Origin: JANRJY01 sp033763735
GTDB taxonomy: Bacteria > Bacteroidota > Bacteroidia > Cytophagales > UBA9547
NCBI GenBank assembly: GCA_033763735.1
Contig: JANRJY010000025.1
Location: 1 to 64,000 of the forward strand
Direction of reading: 5' to 3'
Length of the DNA stretch: 64,000 nt
Below, piece after piece: positions 8,121 through 16,278 of this stretch. How positions within the stretch are numbered: the first letter of the stretch is position 1; each line of letters starts with the position of its first letter. Below the pieces are notes generated by a model. It had not been told where the DNA came from. It did no database searches and saw only the letters and a program-made list of their open reading frames with translations. A program made the position numbers and the translations under genes.

Positions 8121-9548
8121 TTGAAATTACCAAAAGTGCAAAGCATTCAAATTCAATCATCTTATAAAAAATATATTGCCGACACAGCAACTCCCGTTGC
8201 TATTTTCTTGAAGTTAAGGGACAAGTTTCCAAATAGTATTCTTTTGGAAAGCTCCGATTATCATGGCAATGAAAATAGTTTTTCATTTATATGCAGCATG
8301 CCTTCTGTTGGCTTTTGGGTCAAAAACAAAGTATTATTTATAAAAAACAGTGACGGAAGAATTACCAATTATACGCTCAAGTCCAAAAATGATGTGCCTG
8401 ATTTAATTCAATCTTTTTGCAAATCAGTGAGTTACAAAAATTTGCCTTTGAATTTTATTCACAATGGACTATTTGGTTACACTTCATATGATTCTGTAAC
8501 CTATTTTGAAGACATTGATATCAAAGCTAAAAATTCCGAGATAGACATTCCAGACTTACAGTATTTCGTTTATCAAATAGTCATTGCAATTAATCACTAC
8601 AATGATGAATTGTATATTATCAAGCACGATATCGATGGAATTGAGTCAAGTTCTGTGACTATTGATCAAATTGAAAGCTATATTCACAATATTTATATTC
8701 CGACATTCCATTTCAAAACTATAGGAGAAGAAACATCAAATTATACCGATGAAGAATTTCTCAAAATAATTAATAAAGGCAAAGATCATTGTTTCAGAGG
8801 AGATGTGTTCCAAATAGTATTATCCCGAAGATTTGAACAAAAATATAAGGGAGACGACTTCAATTTATACAGAGCGTTAAGATCAATCAATCCTTCTCCA
8901 TATCTATTTTATTTTGATTATGGTAATTTTCGAATATTTGGCTCTTCCCCTGAAGCGCAACTAATTATCAAAGGTAATAAGTCAATTATTAATCCAATTG
9001 CAGGAACATTCAGAAGGACAGGAAACGATAATGACGATGCAATATTAGCTCAAAAGCTTTCAGAAGATCCGAAAGAAAACTCTGAGCACGTAATGTTAGT
9101 TGACTTGGCACGTAATGATTTGAGTCGAAATGGTGATAAAGTATATGTAGATACCTACAAAGAAGTTCAATTTTATTCTCACGTTATTCATTTGGTATCA
9201 AAAGTAATAGGAGAAATAAGTGATAATACTAATCGATTCAAAATTGTAGCTGACACTTTTCCGGCAGGCACGCTATCAGGTGCCCCCAAACACATGGCTA
9301 TGAAATTAATAGATACTTATGAAAATGTAAACAGAGCTTTTTATGGCGGATGTATTGGATTTATGAGTTTTAATGGTGACTTTAATCAGGCTATAATAAT
9401 TAGATCCTTTTTAAGCCAAAATAACACTTTGTATTTTCAAGCTGGTGCAGGTGTCGTTGCAGATTCTAAAGACGAAAACGAATTACAAGAAGTTCACAAT
9501 AAATTAGCTGCACTTAAAAAAGCTTTAACTATAGCTCAAACAATTTAA
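8121..9548 (+). CDS. trpE: Anthranilate synthase component I
   Basis: A 475-residue chorismate-binding enzyme that makes anthranilate from chorismate in tryptophan synthesis, using ammonia from the TrpG glutaminase. The N-terminal domain has the LLESSDYHG feedback-site region (about 40-48). The C-terminal chorismate-binding domain carries INPIAGTFRRTG, DPKENSEHVMLVDLARNDL and GTLSGAPKHMAM. The start is TTG: an in-frame TAA lies immediately before it and the next in-frame ATG is near residue 60, so a TTG, or a GTG four codons later, must be used. PabB is the close alternative, but the N-terminal SYKKYIADTATPV fits TrpE of this phylum better. No trpG or other trp gene is nearby. Confidence 0.85.
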   Translation: MKLPKVQSIQIQSSYKKYIADTATPVAIFLKLRDKFPNSILLESSDYHGNENSFSFICSMPSVGFWVKNKVLFIKNSDGRITNYTLKSKNDVPDLIQSFCKSVSYKNLPLNFIHNGLFGYTSYDSVTYFEDIDIKAKNSEIDIPDLQYFVYQIVIAINHYNDELYIIKHDIDGIESSSVTIDQIESYIHNIYIPTFHFKTIGEETSNYTDEEFLKIINKGKDHCFRGDVFQIVLSRRFEQKYKGDDFNLYRALRSINPSPYLFYFDYGNFRIFGSSPEAQLIIKGNKSIINPIAGTFRRTGNDNDDAILAQKLSEDPKENSEHVMLVDLARNDLSRNGDKVYVDTYKEVQFYSHVIHLVSKVIGEISDNTNRFKIVADTFPAGTLSGAPKHMAMKLIDTYENVNRAFYGGCIGFMSFNGDFNQAIIIRSFLSQNNTLYFQAGAGVVADSKDENELQEVHNKLAALKKALTIAQTI

Positions 9549-9573
9549 GCGTGTAAGTATTTTACAAAGTTTG

Positions 9574-9822
9574 ATGTGGATAACTATTAAAGTACTTCTA
9601 TATTTAAACATTGAAATACAATTAATGTTACTAAAACTAGGTAAAGAGATATTTTTAAAACACATATTGCAACTTGCATTCTTAGTTGTAATTGGTTATG
9701 CTATTTTTCAAATTAAGATTGTAAAAATGCTTGAAAAAAAGAATATTACAGAAATAGGATTTGTAGGCAGCAAGCTTGATTATGTTGAATCCGACTTAAG
9801 TAACTCAAAAAAATCAAAGTAA
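9574..9822 (+). CDS. Small membrane protein, hypothetical
   Basis: An 82-codon frame downstream of trpE. An inner ATG at 9625 gives 65 residues and may be the true start. Near the middle is one hydrophobic helix (about LAFLVVIGYAIF), followed by a charged lysine- and serine-rich C-terminus. The gene ends 10 bases before a good terminator, which supports a real transcript end here. I recognise no family. It could be a single-pass envelope micro-protein or a chance frame. Confidence 0.4.
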   Translation: MWITIKVLLYLNIEIQLMLLKLGKEIFLKHILQLAFLVVIGYAIFQIKIVKMLEKKNITEIGFVGSKLDYVESDLSNSKKSK

Positions 9823-9832
9823 AAATCAAATT

Positions 9833-9857
9833 AAAAGAGCCCTATAAGGGCCCTTTT
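9833..9857. terminator. Bidirectional intrinsic terminator
   Basis: The GCCC/GGGC core is flanked by AAAAG and CTTTT, giving a stem with T runs on both strands. It lies between the plus-strand trpE/small-ORF unit and the minus-strand amt gene and can serve both. Confidence 0.75.
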
Positions 9858-9881
9858 AAATAATAGAGTATGTAATATTAC

Positions 9882-11192
9882 TTATAGGTTTTCGCCGTGT
9901 TGGCTCAAATCCAATCCCATTTTATGTTCTTCATCTGTTACTTTTAGCGGAGAGATAAGATCCGTTACTTTTAATAAGATAAATGATCCTACGAAAGCAA
10001 AAGCGCTTACAATTACTAATGCCATTAAATGAGTAAAGAATAATTTGGTTTCGCCAAATAATAATCCATTACCAGTAGTATTAGCAGAATTAACAGCTGT
10101 ATGAGCAAAAATACCGGTAAGTATCATCCCCATCATACCACCAACTCCATGGCAAGGAAATACATCCAAAGTATCGCTTAGTGTAGATTTTGATTTCCAG
10201 TCAGCAACAATGTTACTGATGATAGCAGCAATAACTCCAATAAATATACTTGAAGGAATTGTTACAAATCCGCAAGCTGGTGTAATAGCAACCAGACCAA
10301 CTACTGCTCCAATACAGAAACCAAGTGCAGATGGTTTTTTGCCTTTAACAACATCAAACAATACCCAAGCAAGTCCGGCAGCACCTGATGCGGTGTTAGT
10401 AGCACCAAAAGCACTTACTGCTAAAGGACCCGCACCAACAGCCGAACCACCATTGAATCCAAACCATCCAAACCACAACAAACCAGTTCCTAATAGTACA
10501 AAAGGAATGTTGGCAGGTGAATGTGGATCAGTTGCTTTATCACCTTTAAGATATATAGATGCAGCTAATGCCGCTAAACCTGCAGACATATGCACAACTG
10601 TACCACCTGCAAAATCCAATACGCCTAGTCCGAACAAATATCCACTTGGATGCCAAGTCATATGTGCAAGGGGTGCATATATAAACAAGCAGAACAAGCA
10701 AATAAATAATACATACGATTGAAAACGGATTCTTTCAGAGAATGTACCACTTATCAAAGCTGGAGTAATAATTGCAAATTTCAATTGGAAGAATGCAAAT
10801 AAAGCCAATGGAATTGTAGGCGCAAGTGACCATGGTTTACCATCAAGTACGCCTTGAAACATAAAGAAAGTCATAGGGTTACCAATGAAACCTCCAATAG
10901 TATCGCCAAATGCAAGTGAGAAGCCAATGACTACCCACAACACACTAATGATACCCATAGCAATAAAGCTTTGAAGCATAGTAGATATGATGTTTTTACT
11001 ATCAATCATACCTCCGTAGAAATAAGCCAAACCAGGCGTCATAATCAATACAAGCGCAGTTGCGGTAAGCATCCATGCTGTGTCACCGGAATTAATACCT
11101 TCAGTAACTATAGTTGTTGGTACATTAGGTGTAAATAGTGCCAGTAAGCTAACCGCTACCAACACAATAAATGGAATTATAGATTTTTTCAT
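9882..11192 (-). CDS. amt: Ammonium transporter
   Basis: A 436-residue Amt/Mep/Rh channel with an N-terminal hydrophobic leader (about 1-22) and then about eleven membrane helices. It has the periplasmic phenylalanine gate region and the twin-histidine pore in GGTVVHMSAG and CHGVGGMMG. It takes up ammonium across the inner membrane, and the final charged tail is cytoplasmic. No PII (glnK) gene is adjacent, unlike many amt loci. The porin gene 86 bases upstream on the same strand is a frequent amt neighbour in Bacteroidota and may bring ammonium or other small nitrogen sources across the outer membrane. A long inverted repeat sits between the two genes. Confidence 0.93.
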   Translation of the reverse strand: MKKSIIPFIVLVAVSLLALFTPNVPTTIVTEGINSGDTAWMLTATALVLIMTPGLAYFYGGMIDSKNIISTMLQSFIAMGIISVLWVVIGFSLAFGDTIGGFIGNPMTFFMFQGVLDGKPWSLAPTIPLALFAFFQLKFAIITPALISGTFSERIRFQSYVLFICLFCLFIYAPLAHMTWHPSGYLFGLGVLDFAGGTVVHMSAGLAALAASIYLKGDKATDPHSPANIPFVLLGTGLLWFGWFGFNGGSAVGAGPLAVSAFGATNTASGAAGLAWVLFDVVKGKKPSALGFCIGAVVGLVAITPACGFVTIPSSIFIGVIAAIISNIVADWKSKSTLSDTLDVFPCHGVGGMMGMILTGIFAHTAVNSANTTGNGLLFGETKLFFTHLMALVIVSAFAFVGSFILLKVTDLISPLKVTDEEHKMGLDLSQHGENL

Positions 11193-11225
11193 ATTGAAAA
11201 AGATTAGAAGGGTTTAATTATTAGA

Positions 11226-11270
11226 TAATTTGAGGACACAAAATAGTAAATAAATTATGTCCTCAAATTA
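11226..11270 (-). promoter_or_regulatory. Perfect 13-bp inverted repeat between porin and amt
   Basis: TAATTTGAGGACA at 11226-11238 and its exact complement at 11258-11270 flank a 19-base A+T-rich loop. On the minus strand it follows the porin stop by 8 bases and precedes the amt start by 33. There is no strong T run after it, so it may limit read-through or stabilise porin mRNA, or it may be an operator for a dimeric regulator. Confidence 0.6.
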
Positions 11271-11278
11271 ATTTTGAA

Positions 11279-12643
11279 TTAATATTTATAGATGAAGGCA
11301 ACTCCAAATGTAGTTTGAGTTGTAGTTCCACCAGGACTAACATCCCCAGTAACAGCATCTAATGCACCAATTTTGCCATCTTTATCTTCATAATATGCTA
11401 CTTTTTTACCTGTGCCATAAACATATCTTTCACCAATGTCCATTCTGAATTCAGGTTTAATTATAAGATGACCATCTGCTAATGTAATTGGAACTGTAAC
11501 TGTTACACTATTATTAATCCCTCCAAAGTACCTAACAGCATTTTGATCATTAAAAAACTCGTAGCGAACACCAACGCCAATCATATCCGTAATTTGATAA
11601 TTAGGATAAAGTGCAACACCATACCATCCAATGGTGCTTGATGAATCCATTTTTCCTGTTGTAGGATCAAGTTTGCTTGAAGCTAAGGCTTGTTTTTTAT
11701 CAAAACTATACATACCATATGCGGCATTTAAACCAATATAGAACTTACTAGTTACCTGATATCCAGTTGTTAAATCAAACAACATTCTGTTATAGTTAGG
11801 TGTTGCAAAACCTGGTTCAACTTGGTTACCTACGATTTTGTAACCATCGTCATTATGACCTCCAATAAAATTCACATAAACATTCCATCCAGAAATTGGG
11901 CTTACATAAAATTGTCCAATAACTGATTTTTGTTTTTTCCAATCTGTTAAAGCATCCCAGTTATTAACAACTCCTAACATAACACCCAATTTGTCGGAGA
12001 ATGCATAATTCAATTTACCTCCAACATGGTAGAATGGACCATTGTTGAACAGATTCGATAATGAGTAATGATAATTCACAGGAGCATCAATTACTTCGTA
12101 ACCAATATGTGTTCCAAACTGACCTACAGTGAAGCTTAGTTTATCAGTAATGTTATATTTGAAATAAGCCTGTTTAATAGCAGCGGAAGTACCATAAAGA
12201 GCTTGTTTACCTCCAATTGTTGGATAATAACCTGCAGCAGTTCCACCACCAGTACCAGCATATCCAGTAACTGCACCTGTTGCAGGATCTGTTACTGCTG
12301 TAACTCCACTTATCATTGGGCGTACATTACCAAAGTTACCTAACTCAGCATTTGGTCCAAAGGTTAAGTCAATTACCATTTCACTTTTTGAATTGGTGTA
12401 TGCAAATCGAGTTTGAACAAGTCCCAACCCAAATTGATCGGTAACCCTATCAAAAGCTCTACCAGCAGATGCTCCTAATAATTGTCCGGATTTTGGATTA
12501 TTAAATGCTGTTAAATAGTAAGAATCTATATAACCGTTTACAGTGAATTTTCCTTCGTCTTTTTTAGTTGCCGAAGTATCTTGTGCAAAAACTGAGGCGC
12601 AGCCAAGCAGCCCCAAGGCAATCGAGTAAATTGACTTTTTCAT
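11279..12643 (-). CDS. Outer-membrane beta-barrel porin (BBP2-like)
   Basis: A 454-residue protein with a signal peptide cut after VFAQ (1-21) and then alternating-polarity beta strands to a C-terminal aromatic end (FIYKY). Glycine- and asparagine-rich loops and the stretch ITDKLSFTVGQFGTHIGYEV resemble the putative porins found next to amt in many Bacteroidota. It probably forms a general or nitrogen-related outer-membrane pore. It starts the porin-amt unit and has a convincing promoter upstream. The solute cannot be read from the sequence. Confidence 0.75.
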   Translation of the reverse strand: MKKSIYSIALGLLGCASVFAQDTSATKKDEGKFTVNGYIDSYYLTAFNNPKSGQLLGASAGRAFDRVTDQFGLGLVQTRFAYTNSKSEMVIDLTFGPNAELGNFGNVRPMISGVTAVTDPATGAVTGYAGTGGGTAAGYYPTIGGKQALYGTSAAIKQAYFKYNITDKLSFTVGQFGTHIGYEVIDAPVNYHYSLSNLFNNGPFYHVGGKLNYAFSDKLGVMLGVVNNWDALTDWKKQKSVIGQFYVSPISGWNVYVNFIGGHNDDGYKIVGNQVEPGFATPNYNRMLFDLTTGYQVTSKFYIGLNAAYGMYSFDKKQALASSKLDPTTGKMDSSSTIGWYGVALYPNYQITDMIGVGVRYEFFNDQNAVRYFGGINNSVTVTVPITLADGHLIIKPEFRMDIGERYVYGTGKKVAYYEDKDGKIGALDAVTGDVSPGGTTTQTTFGVAFIYKY

Positions 12644-12691
12644 AGAATTGTTTTTTAGGGTATTGAATTAATATTTAATTAGAATTTAATA

Positions 12692-12722
12692 CAAACATAA
12701 TAATAAAAGTATACCATCACAA
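12692..12722 (-). promoter_or_regulatory. Promoter of the porin-amt unit
   Basis: Minus strand: TATGTTTG matches TAnnTTTG (12692-12699) and TTG stands at 12720-12722, with a 20-base spacer. This predicts a leader of about 40 bases before the porin ATG. Confidence 0.5.
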
Positions 12723-12980
12723 TTTTTTATACATTTTTTTTGAAACAAGGTTTAAATTTTAACGTAGTATTTCATTTTTTATACTTTTTTTGGAAATACA
12801 TGTATTTTATTAATGTTTAATTACAAATATCATTATATGATAAAATAGGAATATTTAGTTGTTATTTCACAAAGAGATTATAATATGTAAAATATAATTG
12901 TTTCTTAGTAAAATACAATCTGTTTAAGTATTTCTACTTATATGTATCACAAAAAATGTAATTATTTTAAACAAGTTGCT

Positions 12981-13010
12981 TTGATTATGCGTTTATATTA
13001 AATAGATTTG
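12981..13010 (+). promoter_or_regulatory. Promoter of the unknown all-helical protein
   Basis: TTG at 12981-12983 and TAGATTTG at 13003-13010 are separated by 19 bases, both matching the Bacteroidota consensus. The ATG follows about 25 bases after the expected start site. Confidence 0.5.
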
Positions 13011-13041
13011 AATTATAGAGTTTTTTTTAACCACCTTTTAC

Positions 13042-14484
13042 ATGTCCAAGCTAAAAAATATAGTAAAACAACTTTCAGAGAAAGATTATCTCGAAATTGT
13101 AGCTTCCCTACAAGATAGTAATGCAGAAAAATCAGCTTCATTACTTAAATATTTGAAAGAACGCCAGCTTTCAGATGCAAAAATAATGGTAGAATTAGAC
13201 GTCAACCCCAATGCGTATTACACACTTCGTTCGCGTTTGAATGAAAAAATCGAAGATTATTTAGTAAAACAAATGGAAAGTCCCAAAACGGACTTATTAC
13301 GTAAGGTTGCAAATATTAGTGAAATAATTTTCACTAAAAAGAAGACTATAGTTGTAGCTACACTCAAAAAACTCGAAAAAGAACTTTTGGATTATGACTT
13401 ATCCAGTGAGCTTATCATTGTATACAAAAATCTTAAAAAACAACATATCAATACTCCTGAACATTATCATTACTCACAACTATATAACAAGCACGTTGCT
13501 TATATGTTGGCAATTGATAAAGCAGAATCAATTTTGGCAGATTATTTCAAAAAATTTGGTTCTTTGTTTTTAAGTGGTGATGAACTTATCAAAACAGAAT
13601 TAACTCTATTGTGTAAGGAGATTAAAAATATTTCTCATTTATACCAATCACATCGGTTATATGTGTACCAAAGTTGTATGACTCTTTTTCATCGTTTTTT
13701 TGTAGAATATCCTTCAAAAAACACGGAAGAAGAAAAAACGGAGGTTATTTTTGAAAAAATAGATGAAATATTTGACACATATCCTTCTGACGCAACTTAT
13801 CATCATCTTCAAATAGTATCTGATTATTTGAAGTTATGTTACTACACTGAAACCAAAAACACTAAAAAAGCTGAAAAGTATTTTGAAGAAGTAAAGGACT
13901 CTGCAGGAATATTTATTGCGAATTATAGCTTATACACCTTTCCTCAAATGTTTTTTTTATATTCTTTAAATAAATGTACCAATCCCGACATTGCTAAAGC
14001 AATTATTGAAGAAAACAAAGCAATATTTGCTGATTTTGAATGTGAATCGTCTGATATTTCCAAGTTTGTTACTTACAACTGTTACAGAGCCTTGTTGTAT
14101 TTTTATGCTCAAAAATATGATATGTCATCCAAAATCATTAATACCATGTTGAATGATGTAAGCTTGAAAAAATATCCGGAACTATATGTTGAAACAAAAA
14201 CTTTTCAAGCATTAACTTATTGTTTGATTGATGATTATGATTTGTTTAATCAGTTGATGAATAGTATTCAAAGACAAGTGAGAATGCTAGGCAAAAAACG
14301 TTTGGAGCATATTACTTATCTGTCCAAAGCAATGAAAACTTCATTGAGTACAACCCCAAGTAGAGGTAAAACTGCAAAACTGAAGATGTTGGTGAACAAA
14401 ATCAACATGAGCCACATCAAATACTTTAGCCCATTGAAATTGGTGAAATTTGATGAATTCTTAATGGAAAAATTAAGTAGCTAG
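13042..14484 (+). CDS. Conserved-looking all-helical cytoplasmic protein, function unknown
   Basis: A 480-residue protein with no signal peptide or membrane segment. It is almost entirely predicted amphipathic helix, rich in Lys, Glu, Tyr and Leu, with helix pairs reminiscent of TPR-like solenoids (for example around residues 230-270 and 340-410) but without a clean TPR consensus. The N-terminal 60 residues (LLKYLKERQLSDAKIMVELDV, then NAYYTLRSRLNEKI) look like a small helical DNA- or protein-binding module. It has its own promoter. Its stop overlaps the stop of the convergent response regulator by four bases (CTAG). I do not recognise a family, and a scaffold or regulatory role is only a guess. 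Confidence 0.75.
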   Translation: MSKLKNIVKQLSEKDYLEIVASLQDSNAEKSASLLKYLKERQLSDAKIMVELDVNPNAYYTLRSRLNEKIEDYLVKQMESPKTDLLRKVANISEIIFTKKKTIVVATLKKLEKELLDYDLSSELIIVYKNLKKQHINTPEHYHYSQLYNKHVAYMLAIDKAESILADYFKKFGSLFLSGDELIKTELTLLCKEIKNISHLYQSHRLYVYQSCMTLFHRFFVEYPSKNTEEEKTEVIFEKIDEIFDTYPSDATYHHLQIVSDYLKLCYYTETKNTKKAEKYFEEVKDSAGIFIANYSLYTFPQMFFLYSLNKCTNPDIAKAIIEENKAIFADFECESSDISKFVTYNCYRALLYFYAQKYDMSSKIINTMLNDVSLKKYPELYVETKTFQALTYCLIDDYDLFNQLMNSIQRQVRMLGKKRLEHITYLSKAMKTSLSTTPSRGKTAKLKMLVNKINMSHIKYFSPLKLVKFDEFLMEKLSS

Positions 14485-14897
14485 ATTCCTTCTGAAATTT
14501 TTGATAAATTTTCTTGAGTAAGAGGCTTGTTCAAATATTTGAGCACAAAAGCATTTTTCTTAGATTTTGATATATCTTTTGGATCAAGCGATGAAGTTAG
14601 CAAAACAATTTTACAAAAGTTTTTAGTAGAATCGTTTAGCTTTTCAAATTCATCAATAAATTGAAAACCGTCCATTAAAGGCATATCTATGTCTAAAAAA
14701 ATAAGTTTAGGTAAAAATTTGTCGGTAGAGTCTTTAATTTTTTCGATATTTTTCAAATATTCCAAAGCACTTTTTGCTCCGGAATGAACAAAAATATTAT
14801 CGGCCAAACCTACTGATTCAATCATTTTTTGATTAATTAAATTGTCAATCTCATTGTCATCAATAAGCATAACGGCATTTAATTTTTGAGTTTTCAT
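14481..14897 (-). CDS. Orphan CheY-like response regulator
   Basis: A 138-residue receiver domain alone. Acidic pair Asp13-Asp14, phosphoacceptor Asp69 in FLDIDMP, the switch Thr/Ser in VLLTSS (about 101-103) and the conserved Lys in LNKPL (about 128) are all present, so it should be phosphorylatable. There is no output domain and no histidine kinase in the window. Such single receivers in Bacteroidota often act with hybrid kinases encoded elsewhere. It converges on the unknown helical gene with a four-base overlap at the stops. Confidence 0.9.
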   Translation of the reverse strand: MKTQKLNAVMLIDDNEIDNLINQKMIESVGLADNIFVHSGAKSALEYLKNIEKIKDSTDKFLPKLIFLDIDMPLMDGFQFIDEFEKLNDSTKNFCKIVLLTSSLDPKDISKSKKNAFVLKYLNKPLTQENLSKISEGI

Positions 14898-15050
14898 GAA
14901 TAAAGAGTTTATAATATTTTCGAATGTAAAATATGTTGTTAAAAGATATCAATCATGTGATATGCAATAATAGCACTTTTTGAATTAAAAGGCATCAATT
15001 TTGTCAACAAATTGGCTTTGAAAAAATAAAAACAACAATTGAATATAAAT

Positions 15051-15079
15051 TAAAAGTGCCACAAATTGTGGCACTTTTA
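15051..15079 (-). terminator. Intrinsic terminator of the aromatic amino-acid operon
   Basis: AAAAGTGCCACAA pairs perfectly with TTGTGGCACTTTT. It lies a few bases after the stop of the minus-strand DAHP synthase gene. The A/T flanks make it usable in both directions. Confidence 0.85.
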
Positions 15080-15085
15080 AACTTT

Positions 15086-16192
15086 TTAGTGATGCACTTC
15101 TACATCCTTGTTCATTATCTCATTTTGCTGTCTGATAGATTCGCCATGGATTGCTGTGAGGAAAGTTTCCATAAATTCTTCAGAAAGCCCTTTATTTTTA
15201 GCTTCTTTTATGCGAGTTTCCATGATATCTTGCCATCGATCTGATTGCAAAATAGTGATATTATTATCTTTTTTATATGTGCCTATTTCTTTAGCAATTT
15301 CCATACGTTTCGAAATCAAGCTCACAATATCTTTATCAAGACTATCAATAACATCACGTAGTTCTTCAAGCTTATTAATAAAAACAGGGTCCGTACTTAC
15401 TCTGTCTCTAATTACCAAACTGTTCAATATATCATTAAGTACATCAGGCGTAACTTGTTGTTTGGCATCACTTAAAGCAACTTTAGGATTGATGTGTGAC
15501 TCAATCATAAGTCCATCATAATCCAAATCCATAGCTTTTTGAGCTACAAACTGGATGTATTCGGTTGTACCGCAAATATGACTTGGGTCGCAAATCATTG
15601 GCAAATTAGGAATACGTCTTCTCAATTCAAGAGCCAATTCCCACATGGGTTTGTTTCTATATTCTGATTTTATAGTTGTTGAAAAACCTCTGTGAATAGC
15701 ACCTAATCGAGTGATTCCGGCTTTATTCAAACGTTCCAATCCACCAATCCAAAGTTCAAGATCAGGATTAATAGGATTTTTAACAAATACCGGCACATCT
15801 ATTCCTTTAAGGGCATCCGCAATTTCTTGCATTCCAAAAGGATTAACGGTAGTACGCGCACCTATCCAAAGAATTTGAACACCTGCTTTAAGGGCTTGTT
15901 CTAAGTGAGTGGCATTTGCTATTTCAGTTGCCACAGGTAACCCTACAGCTTTACCGGCATCCGTAAGCCAGCTAAGTCCTTCCATTCCAATGCCTTCAAA
16001 AGTACCAGGACGTGTACGTGGCTTCCAAATACCAGCTCTGATAACCGAAACTTTTTTATTTTTGGCAACATTCACTACTGTTTCCATTACTTGCTCCGGA
16101 CTTTCTGCACTGCAAGGGCCAGAAATAATCACAGGAGACTTTAAGCTGTATCCCCACTGCTCCAGCGGAAGTATGTTTAAATCAATTGTCAT
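15086..16192 (-). CDS. Bifunctional DAHP synthase / type II chorismate mutase
   Basis: A 368-residue fusion. The N-terminal class I-beta (KDO8P-synthase-like) DAHP synthase spans about 1-265, with ISGPCSAES, KPRTRPGTFEG, IGARTTVNP and CDPSHICG. It joins PEP and erythrose 4-phosphate as the first step of the shikimate pathway. The C-terminal AroQ-type chorismate mutase (about 270-355, LRDVIDSLDKDIVSLISKRMEIAKEIG) makes prephenate. In the related enzyme known from other bacteria, prephenate binding at the mutase domain inhibits the synthase. It is the last gene of a pheA - aminotransferase - this gene operon; tyrA, often next in Bacteroidota, is absent. Confidence 0.93.
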   Translation of the reverse strand: MTIDLNILPLEQWGYSLKSPVIISGPCSAESPEQVMETVVNVAKNKKVSVIRAGIWKPRTRPGTFEGIGMEGLSWLTDAGKAVGLPVATEIANATHLEQALKAGVQILWIGARTTVNPFGMQEIADALKGIDVPVFVKNPINPDLELWIGGLERLNKAGITRLGAIHRGFSTTIKSEYRNKPMWELALELRRRIPNLPMICDPSHICGTTEYIQFVAQKAMDLDYDGLMIESHINPKVALSDAKQQVTPDVLNDILNSLVIRDRVSTDPVFINKLEELRDVIDSLDKDIVSLISKRMEIAKEIGTYKKDNNITILQSDRWQDIMETRIKEAKNKGLSEEFMETFLTAIHGESIRQQNEIMNKDVEVHH

Positions 16193-16278
16193 TTTTTAAT
16201 TTTATTCTTATTTTACAAAATAGATATAACAACGAAGGTACGAATAATTACGAATTGAGGATTAAAATATTTGAGAAT

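Larger units (their letters stand above)
12644..13041. other. 398-base divergent intergenic region
   Basis: Very A+T-rich gap between the porin and the unknown plus-strand gene. It holds one promoter for each gene at its two ends. The middle 250 bases show T and A runs but no open frame, hairpin or RNA gene that I can support. Confidence 0.6.

Noticed and set aside
10210..10722. Open frame of 170 codons antisense to amt
   Set aside because: Alanine/proline/threonine-rich product that mirrors the glycine/alanine helices of amt; a codon shadow of a real gene.
12723..12980. Possible RNA gene or origin in the large intergenic gap
   Set aside because: Only A/T runs; no stable stem, no DnaA-box cluster and no tRNA-like sequence.
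15108..15521. Open frame of 137 codons antisense to the chorismate mutase part
   Set aside because: Serine/isoleucine-rich product without motifs; the sense frame has clear enzyme motifs.
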